A DNA stretch of 52,116 nt, taken from positions 1 to 52,116 of the forward strand of contig QZDW01000025.1 in NCBI GenBank assembly GCA_009917545.1, read 5' to 3'. Numbering within the stretch: position 1 is the stretch's first letter; each line of letters begins with the position of its first letter. Positions 7,662 to 15,490 of this stretch are shown here, piece after piece. The notes under the pieces are model-generated. The model was not told the origin of the DNA. It did not search any database and saw only the letters and a list, made by a program, of their open reading frames with translations. This stretch comes from a bacterium 1XD42-76 (lineage in GTDB: Bacteria; Bacillota; Clostridia; Lachnospirales; Lachnospiraceae). The position numbers and the translations under genes are program-made.

Positions 7662-8718
7662 GGACTTGCTGGAACAAGAGCCATATGGCGTATTGTCAGA
7701 CGAAAAGGAGCGAATGCTCGGGGAACTTTTAAACCGGCTTACAGAGCGCCACAGAGACTGCTGTCCCGCCTATGACGCAGCCTGCGGCCTCCTGGGAGAC
7801 CGAAAAGGGAGTCGTCTCTGCGAAATCCCCCTGCTGCCGGTATCATTGTTTAAAAAGACAGAGCTTTGCAGCATACCGGAGGAGGAGATTTTTAAGCGTC
7901 TGACCTCCTCCGGGACAACGGGGCAGCAGACGTCCAGAATCGTTCTTGACCGCCGGACAGCAGAGTGGCAGCAGAGAACGCTGGAACGCATCGTGGGGAG
8001 CTTTATCGGGGGAAAACGTCTGCCGATGTTAATCATCGACTCGCCGGGAGTCCTGCATGACCGCAATCTGTTTTCAGCCAGAGGCGCGGGAATTCTGGGT
8101 TTTTCTATGTTCGGGACGAGACGGCGCTATGCGCTTACGGAAGAGATGGAGCCCGATCTGGATGCTGTCGGGGAATGGCTTGAGGCAGCTGCGGGAGAAC
8201 CTGTCCTGGTGTTCGGCTTCACTTATATGATCTGGAAACATTTTTATCAGGCTCTTTTACAATCAGGGAAGCGCCTTCCTCTGGAAAACGGAATTTTGAT
8301 TCATGGCGGCGGATGGAAAAAGCTGCAAAATGAGTCCGTATCTGCAGAACGTTTTAAAGAAGGGCTCAGGGAGGTCTGCGGTATTACGCGGGTTCATGAT
8401 TACTATGGAATGGCAGAGCAGACGGGCTGCATTTATATGGAATGCGAGTGCGGGCATCTGCATGCGAGCAGCTATTCAGAGCTTTTGATCCGGGATATGG
8501 AGGACTTTTCCTGCTGTGAGACCGGGAAGGAAGGCGTCGTCCAGGTGCTTACCCCGATGGCCTGGTCGTATCCCGGACATTCCATCCTCACGGAGGACAA
8601 AGGTGTGATTCTTGGGATCGACGACTGCCCCTGCGGGAGAAAAGGGAAATATTTTAAACTCACGGGGCGGATCCCAAAGGCAGAGGTCAGGGGGTGCAGC
8701 GATACATATGAAGGATGA
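7651..8718 (+). CDS. LuxE-type acyl-protein synthetase
   Basis: This 355-residue adenylating enzyme of the LuxE/PaaK group has the P-loop-like RLTSSGTTGQQTS (~residue 85), IIHGGGWKKL and DYYGMAEQTG (~250) and a C-terminal TGR motif. In luminous bacteria LuxE activates a fatty acid with ATP, holds it as an acyl-enzyme and passes it to LuxC for reduction. A CEC...DDCPCG cysteine cluster near the C-terminus resembles the zinc-like site of PaaK-type enzymes. AGGAGG lies 12 nt before ATG 7651; the gene overlaps the MBL gene by 11 bp and the LuxC-like gene by 11 bp. No luxAB luciferase is present, so light emission is not implied. Confidence 0.85.
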   Translation: MTYEDLLEQEPYGVLSDEKERMLGELLNRLTERHRDCCPAYDAACGLLGDRKGSRLCEIPLLPVSLFKKTELCSIPEEEIFKRLTSSGTTGQQTSRIVLDRRTAEWQQRTLERIVGSFIGGKRLPMLIIDSPGVLHDRNLFSARGAGILGFSMFGTRRRYALTEEMEPDLDAVGEWLEAAAGEPVLVFGFTYMIWKHFYQALLQSGKRLPLENGILIHGGGWKKLQNESVSAERFKEGLREVCGITRVHDYYGMAEQTGCIYMECECGHLHASSYSELLIRDMEDFSCCETGKEGVVQVLTPMAWSYPGHSILTEDKGVILGIDDCPCGRKGKYFKLTGRIPKAEVRGCSDTYEG

Positions 8719-9916
8719 TAATGGAGTGAGACGGCTGGCCGGAACCAGGGAGCCTGCCAATATCCCGTTTCCGCCGTTTGACACCAGAGTGCTTGATTTT
8801 CTGGATGCGCTTTCCCAGGCCATCCGTATGCTTCCCAGAGAGGAGGCAGGGGAGGAGCTCAGGGCGCTTGGCTTCTGGCTGCGGCGTACGCACCTTCTGG
8901 ATCTTAAGGAGCGGTATGCAGGCGGGAGCAGTCCGGAGCCTGAGAACCGGCTGGGGCTCGGTCTGAGCTTTCATATCGCCCCGGCTAACGTGCCGCTTAT
9001 GTTTGCCTACAGCCTCGCGATTGGCCTGATGGCCGGTAACTGCTGTCTGGTGCGCGTATCGGGCCGCCGGACAAAAGAAGGGGAGCGGCTGTGCTCGCTG
9101 TTGGATCACCTGCTCTCAGAGGACGGATTTGCCTGCATGCGGGAAAGGATTTCCATTGTTTCCTATGACCGGGAGAATATGGATACCACGCAGGCATTCA
9201 GCCAGAAATGCGATGTCCGTATCGTTTGGGGCGGGGACGAGACCGTGCGTTCGGTTCGAAATGCGGTCCTGAAGCCTTCGGCGGCGGAAGTGGTTTTTCC
9301 GGACCGGACCGCGATTTCTGTACTGGGGGCAGAGGCTGTGGCAGCCCTTGGGGAGGAAGAACTGCGGCAGCTGGCAGCTTATTTTTATAATGATACGTAT
9401 GGGATGGATCAGAATGCCTGCTCCTGCCCCAAAGCCGTATTCTGGCAGGAGGCAGACACGGAGGCGGGGAAGCGTGCGTCGGAGCGGTTCTGGAATGCAG
9501 TGGCTGCGGCATCAGAGCGCTATGCGCTTTCAGAGATAAAGGTGAGCCAAAAATACAGCGCGCTGTGGGAGCTTATGAGCTCCGGTGCAAAGGTGAAACG
9601 CGTACAGCGCTGGAAAAACCGTCTGTACGTTGTGGAGTCGGAGGATATTCCGGGGGAAGCTTTGGGATCCTGGATGCAATTCGGAAGTTTTCTGGAATAT
9701 CACATGAAAAGCGGGGAGGAATGGACCGAAGCTGTGTCGGAAAAGACGCAGACACTGACCTTTTTCGGCGTTGACGGAGCGGCTCTTCGCGAAACGGTTC
9801 TGTCCCGCGGGCTCAGGGGAATTTTCCGTATTGTGCCTGTGGGGCAGGCCCTTTGGATGGATGTGGTCTGGGATGGAAAGGATCTCATCCGGCTGCTTTC
9901 CCGCTCTGTCTCCTGA
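8708..9916 (+). CDS. LuxC-type acyl-CoA/acyl-protein reductase
   Basis: This 402-residue NADPH-dependent reductase turns an acyl thioester into an aldehyde. LuxC-family features are LGLGLSFHIAPANVPLMFAYS near residues 75-100, RIVWGGDETVRSVR and YGMDQNACSCPKAVFW, whose first Cys matches the catalytic Cys of LuxC. ATG 8708 (MKDDNGVRR) overlaps the LuxE-like stop by 11 bp, with a G-rich ribosome site about 11 nt upstream. The LuxE-LuxC order and overlap imply a complex like the luminous-bacteria fatty acid reductase, but here with its own ACP and ligase. Chain length and final product are unknown. Confidence 0.88.
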   Translation: MKDDNGVRRLAGTREPANIPFPPFDTRVLDFLDALSQAIRMLPREEAGEELRALGFWLRRTHLLDLKERYAGGSSPEPENRLGLGLSFHIAPANVPLMFAYSLAIGLMAGNCCLVRVSGRRTKEGERLCSLLDHLLSEDGFACMRERISIVSYDRENMDTTQAFSQKCDVRIVWGGDETVRSVRNAVLKPSAAEVVFPDRTAISVLGAEAVAALGEEELRQLAAYFYNDTYGMDQNACSCPKAVFWQEADTEAGKRASERFWNAVAAASERYALSEIKVSQKYSALWELMSSGAKVKRVQRWKNRLYVVESEDIPGEALGSWMQFGSFLEYHMKSGEEWTEAVSEKTQTLTFFGVDGAALRETVLSRGLRGIFRIVPVGQALWMDVVWDGKDLIRLLSRSVS

Positions 9917-9950
9917 ACGTCCCATCCCTCGTCAGGAAAGGAGGAGACTT

Positions 9951-11561
9951 ATGGAGTTTTATAAAATCAATCCACAATATAAAGACCGCCTGATGCTCGT
10001 GGAGGATAACGGGAGCCGTGTGACATACGGTGATTTTGAGGCTTTTTATGAACGGATAGAGAGACAGCTGACAGGCGGGAGGCTGATGTTTCTTTTCTGC
10101 GAAAATACCATCGGCTCCGTGTTCTTTTACCTTGCCTGCCTGAACCGGAGGATCGTACCGCTTCTTTTGGATAAAAATACGGATCGTGCGCTCCTTACCG
10201 GACTCATCGAAACGTACCAGCCGGAATACCTGGCAATGCCGCAAACGCTTGCGGGGGATATTCTGGGAAATGGAGGTGCAGGTGACGGACGCCCTGAGAG
10301 AAGTGGGAGTGTAGGTAACGGATGCCCTGAGAAAAGTGAGGGTGCAGGTAACGGATGTCCTGAGAGATGTGAGGGTGAGGGTGACGGATACCCTGAGGGC
10401 AGAGACACAGAGAGCGGTGAGCGCCACGGAGATGGAAACATAGAAATCAGATGCCAGGCATATAACAGGAAACCTGTAATATCCGAATATGAGTATGGCG
10501 TTTTCGAAAGAACACAGCTGTCTCCCCTGCACCTGCATGAGGATTTGGCGCTTTTACTCACGACCTCAGGCAGTACGGGAAGTCCCAAGCTTGTAAGACA
10601 GAGCCGGAACAATATTTCTTCGAATGCAGAGGCGATCGCAGCTTATCTGGAACTTGACGCATCGGAACGCCCGATTACCTCGCTGCCGATGAATTATACC
10701 TATGGTTTGTCAATCATAAACAGTCATCTTCTGGCCGGGGCAGCAATACTCCTGACACAAAGCACATTGTTTGAGAAAGGATTCTGGGAATTCTTTGTCA
10801 GAGAGGGCGCGACTTCCATAAGCGGGGTGCCTTATACATACGAAATGTTAAAGCGGTTGTCTTTTTTCGACATGGAGCTTCCGTCGCTGCGCACGATGAC
10901 CCAGGCAGGCGGAAAACTTGCGCCCAGGCTGCATAAGGAATTTGCAGGTTATGCGGCAGAAACAGGGCGGAAATTCATCGTCATGTATGGGCAGACCGAG
11001 GCCACGGCCAGGATGGGATATCTTCCGGCAAAGGATGCCGTCGCAAAATGCGGCAGCATGGGAATTGCGATTCCCGGTGGGCATTTTCGCCTGATGGAGG
11101 ATGAAACGACAGAGATCACAACGCCGGACACAGTGGGGGAGCTGGTCTATGCGGGGCCGAATGTCACAATGGGGTATGCGGTGAGCCGCATGGATCTGGA
11201 AAAGGGCGACGAGCGGGGCGGCATCCTGTTCACCGGGGATATGGCGAAGCGGGATGCAGACGGCTACTATTATATTACAGGGCGGAAAAAGCGGTTTTTG
11301 AAGCTGTTTGGCAAGCGTGTCAATATGGACGAGATCGAGCAGCTCATAAAAGCCCAATATGAGGGGCTTTCGACGGCCTGTACCGGAGAGGATGACCGTA
11401 TGCGGATCTATGTTGCCGGGCAGGATAAGACTTTCTGTGACGAGGCCGAAACATGGCTGGCCCGGAAAACAGGGATACATCCACGTGCGATACAGGTGAT
11501 TCCTATTGAACGGATCCCCACGAATGAGGCAGGAAAGACGATTTATCAGGATCTGCCATAG
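9951..11561 (+). CDS. AMP-dependent acyl-CoA/acyl-ACP synthetase with internal 11-residue repeats
   Basis: This 536-residue ANL-superfamily enzyme activates a carboxylic acid with ATP and transfers it to CoA or, given the context, to the operon's ACP. Motifs in order are LLLTTSGSTGSPKLVRQSR (A3), YGQTEATARMGYLP (A5), FTGDMAKRDADGYYYITGRKKRFLKLFG (A7-A8) and a C-terminal NEAGKTIY carrying the catalytic Lys (A10). Between residues ~108 and 165 an Arg/Gly/Cys-rich insert made of ~4 copies of an 11-residue unit interrupts the N-terminal domain. ATG 9951 follows AAAGGAGGAG. It starts 34 bp after the LuxC-like stop. Confidence 0.88.
   Translation: MEFYKINPQYKDRLMLVEDNGSRVTYGDFEAFYERIERQLTGGRLMFLFCENTIGSVFFYLACLNRRIVPLLLDKNTDRALLTGLIETYQPEYLAMPQTLAGDILGNGGAGDGRPERSGSVGNGCPEKSEGAGNGCPERCEGEGDGYPEGRDTESGERHGDGNIEIRCQAYNRKPVISEYEYGVFERTQLSPLHLHEDLALLLTTSGSTGSPKLVRQSRNNISSNAEAIAAYLELDASERPITSLPMNYTYGLSIINSHLLAGAAILLTQSTLFEKGFWEFFVREGATSISGVPYTYEMLKRLSFFDMELPSLRTMTQAGGKLAPRLHKEFAGYAAETGRKFIVMYGQTEATARMGYLPAKDAVAKCGSMGIAIPGGHFRLMEDETTEITTPDTVGELVYAGPNVTMGYAVSRMDLEKGDERGGILFTGDMAKRDADGYYYITGRKKRFLKLFGKRVNMDEIEQLIKAQYEGLSTACTGEDDRMRIYVAGQDKTFCDEAETWLARKTGIHPRAIQVIPIERIPTNEAGKTIYQDLP
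10276..10400 (+). repeat. In-frame 33-bp minisatellite inside the AMP-ligase gene
   Basis: Three full units (10276-10308, 10309-10341, 10342-10374) and a partial fourth (to ~10400) share GTGxAGGTxACGGAxxCCCTGAG. Being 33 bp, the unit keeps frame and encodes about GAGNGCPERSE per copy. Copy-number change would lengthen or shorten a surface loop without loss of the enzyme. Confidence 0.8.
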
Positions 11562-11647
11562 GCTGGTGGGAAAACGATACTGGTGTGGAGTCATGGAGGC
11601 CCGCAAAAGACAGAGCAGAACGACAGAGAAAGGAAACGGAAAACGCG

Positions 11648-12427
11648 ATGGAGTTTATGATCTATGAGAAGAAGCAGCATATTGCAGTGATTACGATGAA
11701 CCGCCCCAGGGCATTAAATGCATTTAATTCCCAGATGCTGGATGAGATGACAGAGGCCCTGAAAACAGCAGAGAACGATCTGGATGTCCGCTGTGTTATT
11801 ATCACGGCAGCAGGCGAGCGGGCCTTTACAGCCGGGGGCGATATCAAGGAAGAGGTCAGAATGAATCGGGAGACGGCGACGGCCTTTGCCGGACGCGGGA
11901 AACAGTGCGTTTTGTCAATTCTCAATCATCGCGTTCCCGTAATCTGTGCCGTCCGCGGCTATGCGCTGGGGGGCGGTATGGAGCTCATTCTTGCCAGCGA
12001 TATCACAATCGCGGCCTCGGATGCCGTCATCGGGATTCCGACCATCAAACTGGGGGCCATTCCCGGCTGGGCCAGTACGGTACTGCTGCCGAGGACAGTC
12101 GGCGTGTCCAGGGCTAAGGAGCTCTTATATACAGGAAGAAACCTCTCAGCCCGGGAGGCGTTTGAGTTAGGGCTGGTAGAAATGGTAACAGAGCCGGAAA
12201 ACCTGATGGAGGAGGCGAAAGCCCTTGCGGGTGTGATCGCGGATATGGCCCCGCTTGCGATGGAGCGTATGAAAAAATCCGTGAATCGTTCGATGCAGGC
12301 AGAGCTTTTGGAAAGTCTGGAAAATGAGACTGCACTGTTTGCAGCCTGCTTTGAGACAACAGACCATCTGGAAGCGACGACAGCGTTCCTTGAGAAACGT
12401 GCGCATGGGGAGTATAAGAGAGGTTAG
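11648..12427 (+). CDS. Enoyl-CoA hydratase/isomerase (crotonase family)
   Basis: This 259-residue crotonase-fold enzyme has an oxyanion-hole segment (ERAFTAGGDIKEE), the GYALGGGMELILASDI helix and the GIPTIKLGAIPGWASTVLLPRTVG block. The second Glu of typical hydratases appears to be replaced in this block (IKLGAIPGW), so isomerase, lyase or thioester chemistry is possible. Crotonyl-CoA from the abfD arm is the obvious local substrate for a (S)-specific hydration, complementing the (R)-specific MaoC domain. I took ATG 11648 because the family starts MEFMIYEK-like; AAAGGAAAC lies about 12 nt upstream. It is the last gene of the sigma-54 operon, 86 bp after the ligase. Confidence 0.85.
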   Translation: MEFMIYEKKQHIAVITMNRPRALNAFNSQMLDEMTEALKTAENDLDVRCVIITAAGERAFTAGGDIKEEVRMNRETATAFAGRGKQCVLSILNHRVPVICAVRGYALGGGMELILASDITIAASDAVIGIPTIKLGAIPGWASTVLLPRTVGVSRAKELLYTGRNLSAREAFELGLVEMVTEPENLMEEAKALAGVIADMAPLAMERMKKSVNRSMQAELLESLENETALFAACFETTDHLEATTAFLEKRAHGEYKRG

Positions 12428-12701
12428 ATGTCGCATATCGCATAAAGCCATAATTTTGCGGTACCTTCGTACTTTTACCGGGAAGCTGCCGTGTGTCCGC
12501 AGTCAGATGCGCTGTCATGGGCGAAAACATTTCAGGCGGAACTTCACGAGACCGAAGGTATGCCGCCAGTCCGGCTTTTTACAGTAGCCCTATCCCGGCC
12601 TGCCCGCTGGGCATAAAAGAGGATATCCTGTGAGAGTCCGGCAGACATGCGGCAAACAAGATATGGAAACTATGGAAACAGCGATCGCTGCACTTTGGTA
12701 C
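12428..12701. other. Intergenic stretch after the crotonase gene
   Basis: These 274 bp separate the convergent operon end and rpoN. No open frame here reads like a known protein, and I see no T-run terminator for the plus strand. Short GC-rich palindromes occur without obvious order. Confidence 0.5.
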
Positions 12702-12802
12702 AAAAAGCCGCTGCAAAACAGCTGCTGTGCACAGAATATGTGTTGAAAGCTTACAGATTTCAACCACATTTTAACGTGTCGGCTGTATTTTGCAGCGGCC
12801 CC
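12702..12802 (-). terminator. ~101-nt imperfect hairpin repeat, copy A, 3' of rpoN
   Basis: On the minus strand, starting 34 nt after the rpoN stop, the sequence opens with GGGGCCGCTGCAAAATACAG and closes with CTGTTTTGCAGCGGCTTTTT, a long imperfect hairpin ending in a T5 run. It can act as rpoN's intrinsic terminator. It aligns along its whole length with the element at 51085-51186 (both have GCAAAATACAGC, TGGTTGA.ATCT and CATATT.TGT.), so it is a dispersed family rather than a chance stem. Confidence 0.7.
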
Positions 12803-12835
12803 TTTGTTTGAAAAACGTTCCTCAGCTATAGTCGT

Positions 12836-14161
12836 TCAATGATCTTCCCGGCGGAAAAATGCGCCGCCGATACCCAGTTCGGTCCGGTACTTGGCGACCG
12901 TGCGTCTGGAGATGGAGATCCCGTCCTCAGCCAGTAGCTTTGCAAGCTGTTCGTCGCTGAAGGGCTTTGCCTTGTTTTCCCCTTCCACAAGGGCTTTCAG
13001 GCGCTCCTTGGCAGTACTGCGGCTCACCCCTTCATTTTTACCGCTGATCCCTGTTGTAAAAAGATCGCGGATGAGGAGGCAGCCGACGGGAGCCAGAAGG
13101 TATTTATCATGAATCGCGCGGCTGACGGTTGATTTGTGGATGCCCCGTTCGTCCGCCAGTTCTTCGAGCGTCATGGGCTTAAGCGCTTCCCGACCGAGCA
13201 GATAACCGGACTGCCGCCGGATGATTCCTTCTGTAATCCCTTCCAGTGTGCGTCTGCGCTGCTCCAAGGAATTCATAATAAAACGTGCGCGCTTGAGCCT
13301 TTCCTCAAAATAATGTCTTAGCTCTTCATCCTGTGCCGATTCCATCATATGGACGTAAAAGTCATTGATACCGATATTCCCGGTTCCCTTTTCATTGAGG
13401 CGTATGGTCCACTGGCCGTCCTGAAAGCTCAGGAGAATATCAGGAAAGATATACTGAGCGCGTTCCTCACCGTAGCCGTTCAGGGGACGGGGGTTTAAGT
13501 TTTTAATGATATGAATCAGCTTGCGAACCTCGACGGAGCTTAGTTTCATCTCACGGGAAATGCTGCTGATCTTCCCGCCTGCCACGTCCTCAAGATGATG
13601 TTCTATCATGTAGGTAAGCTGGTCTTCCTGCTCCATGCCGCGCACCTGCAGGCACAGGCACTCTTCGAGTCCGGAGGCAAAGATCCCCTGGGGTTCGAGC
13701 TCTTTTAATTCACTAAGAACATGCCCGACAAGCTCGGAAGGCAGTTTTAAATGTGCAGCAATCTCCTCCCCGGAAATGGGCAGGTAGCCGCTCCGGTTCA
13801 GCGAGTGAATACAGAAATCGATAATGCGCTGTTCCTCTGCGCCCATGCTTTTCCCCGGAAGCTGCATGATGATCATATCTTCGATGGAAGCAGGGCCGTT
13901 TTCCACCTGATACAGCTCATGTTCACGATTCTCGTTCTGCGCTTTGCGGCTGTAAAAGCTGTCATATTCCCGATATGCCAAAAGGGGCGCTTCCTCCTGA
14001 CGGCCAGGCAAATATTCGACCAGGGGGTTTTCTATTTCTTCATTCTGTAAAAATTCCCGCAGCTCTGTCATGGACATACTCAGGATGTTCAACGATTCCA
14101 TCTGTACCTGTGATATGGTCTGCTTCATCTGAAGCGAGATCCCGGTCTTTATATCCAACAT
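12836..14161 (-). CDS. rpoN: RNA polymerase sigma-54 factor
   Basis: This 441-residue sigma factor binds -24/-12 promoters and holds polymerase closed until an AAA+ activator acts. Region I is Gln/Leu-rich (ISLQMKQTISQVQMESLNILSM), region II acidic. The core-binding and HTH part includes EELADERGIHKSTVSRAIHDKYL, and the diagnostic RpoN box appears as ISRRTVAKYR near residue 425. The length is normal. ATG 14161 follows GGAGGAAAGG. It lies immediately beyond the sigma-54-driven operon and opposite to it, which makes the neighbourhood a self-contained regulon with the activator at the window start. It has its own sigma-70-type promoter. Confidence 0.96.
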   Translation of the reverse strand: MLDIKTGISLQMKQTISQVQMESLNILSMSMTELREFLQNEEIENPLVEYLPGRQEEAPLLAYREYDSFYSRKAQNENREHELYQVENGPASIEDMIIMQLPGKSMGAEEQRIIDFCIHSLNRSGYLPISGEEIAAHLKLPSELVGHVLSELKELEPQGIFASGLEECLCLQVRGMEQEDQLTYMIEHHLEDVAGGKISSISREMKLSSVEVRKLIHIIKNLNPRPLNGYGEERAQYIFPDILLSFQDGQWTIRLNEKGTGNIGINDFYVHMMESAQDEELRHYFEERLKRARFIMNSLEQRRRTLEGITEGIIRRQSGYLLGREALKPMTLEELADERGIHKSTVSRAIHDKYLLAPVGCLLIRDLFTTGISGKNEGVSRSTAKERLKALVEGENKAKPFSDEQLAKLLAEDGISISRRTVAKYRTELGIGGAFFRREDH

Positions 14162-14241
14162 GATCGCCTGCCTTTCCTCCGATCAACCTGTCATCTTTGT
14201 AGTATCGTGGGGCATAATGCTGCCTGAATCAATCGTGCGCA

Positions 14242-14253
14242 CCCTCCGGAGGG
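14242..14253. other. Perfect 12-bp palindrome in the rpoN 5' leader
   Basis: CCCTCCGGAGGG lies ~45 nt downstream of the rpoN -10 box and ~80 nt before the start codon. It could be an operator or the stem of a small leader hairpin. Confidence 0.45.
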
Positions 14254-14296
14254 ATGATAGCAAAGAGGAGACGGATTTGCCGCTTGCTATAGTATC

Positions 14297-14325
14297 ATTA
14301 TATACAATATTTTGTCGAAATTCAA
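14297..14325 (-). promoter_or_regulatory. Sigma-70-type promoter of rpoN
   Basis: The minus strand has TTGAAT, a 17-bp spacer and a perfect TATAAT. It ends ~135 bp before the rpoN start codon. Confidence 0.75.
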
Positions 14326-14646
14326 TATGGAGTTGGAATTGGTGCGTGTCCGCAGGCCCACAGACGATCTTGCAGGAATGGCCTGTTAATTTTCCCAATG
14401 ATATCGCAGCTTATGATCGGAGAATACCTGCCAGGGCAATCCTTTTTTTGAAAATAAGACTGGATTCCACGGCGCGGATGCGATATGATAAAAGTGATTG
14501 TTTCACAGCAGGTCGTTATGCGCGTAAAGGCAGGCGCATTACATGGATAAAGGCCGCCCGGATATAGCCGGGATGCCGGAACGGAGTGCAGCCGGCAGCT
14601 GGCTTTTATTATTTTATCACAATTTTACAGACGGAGGATTTGGGAT
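14326..14646. other. Intergenic region between divergent rpoN and phosphoribosyltransferase genes
   Basis: No gene is supported here. A weak TGGATT-17-TATGAT pair (about 14461-14489, plus strand) may be the promoter of the phosphoribosyltransferase gene. GGAGG at 14633-14637 is that gene's ribosome site. Confidence 0.4.
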
Positions 14647-15243
14647 ATGGAAAAGGAACAGAAATATTTTGACCTGGAAATTTGCGGAGTGAAAAGAAAG
14701 CTGCCATATGTGAAGATCGGGGAGAATCTGGCTCTGGCAAGCTTTGTATGCCTCTCGGATACTGAGTTAATACAGGCAGTTGCGCCGGAGCTGGTAAAAC
14801 GCCTGCCCGAGGTGGATATGCTGATGACGGCAGAGGCCAAGGGGATGTGTCTGACGTATGAGATGTCCCGGCTCATGGGGATGAAGGAGTTCGTTGTGGC
14901 GCGCAAGAGCAGGAAACCGTATATGCAGAACCCGATTGAGAGCACCGTTTACTCCATTACCACTCAGGACAAGCAGACGCTGTATCTGGACGGTGTTGAG
15001 GCTGAAAAGATCCGTGGCCGGAGAGTGGCCCTCATTGATGACGTGATTGCCACTGGCGATTCTATCCGGGCGATTGAGGAGCTGGCGAAAAAAGCAGGAG
15101 CCATTGTGGCGGCCAGGGCAGCGATTCTGACGGAACTGGAGGCCAGCCGGCGGACCGATATCATTGCTTTAAAGGAACATTATGTATTTCGCCCGCAGGC
15201 AGACGGAACCTACAAACCGATCTATTCGCTGGATGAGGAATAA
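14647..15243 (+). CDS. Purine-type phosphoribosyltransferase (adenine/xanthine PRTase-like)
   Basis: This 198-residue type I phosphoribosyltransferase joins a purine base to PRPP. The PRPP-binding motif is VALIDDVIATGDS (~residues 126-138), with an EAKGMCLTYEMSR segment typical of the adenine/xanthine branch and a flexible-loop region around KSRKPYMQ. The N- and C-termini are complete. ATG 14647 has GGAGG 9 nt upstream. It is monocistronic. Which base it uses cannot be decided by eye; many clostridial members are annotated adenine phosphoribosyltransferase (apt). Confidence 0.85.
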   Translation: MEKEQKYFDLEICGVKRKLPYVKIGENLALASFVCLSDTELIQAVAPELVKRLPEVDMLMTAEAKGMCLTYEMSRLMGMKEFVVARKSRKPYMQNPIESTVYSITTQDKQTLYLDGVEAEKIRGRRVALIDDVIATGDSIRAIEELAKKAGAIVAARAAILTELEASRRTDIIALKEHYVFRPQADGTYKPIYSLDEE

Positions 15244-15333
15244 AAGGCGACAGAATGTGTGAATCTGGCAGAGAATGGGGGCAGCAGTATGCAGAATGCG
15301 GTCAGCCGGAAGCTGCAGGCAGTATTTTCGCAG

Positions 15334-15362
15334 TTGAAGTCTTTCTCATTCTGTATTATAAT
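15334..15362 (+). promoter_or_regulatory. Sigma-70-type promoter of the DAHP synthase gene
   Basis: TTGAAG, a 17-bp spacer and a perfect TATAAT. It leaves a ~120-nt leader before the start codon; the end of the leader carries a GCATGAAGGTT string shared with the 107-bp repeat family. Confidence 0.7.
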
Positions 15363-15490
15363 ACCCTCAGCCCACAGGAAAAATAACACACCAGGTATTC
15401 CAACATGCGTCAAAGCAGCGCTGATCCGGATGGGATACTTGTCTTTGTGCGGTGCATGAAGGTTTAGAAAAAACAGGGCTGGAGGGAAAT

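Noticed and set aside
7651-9916. Bioluminescence (lux) operon
   Set aside because: LuxE- and LuxC-like enzymes are present but there is no luxA/luxB luciferase; the reductase pair must serve another purpose.
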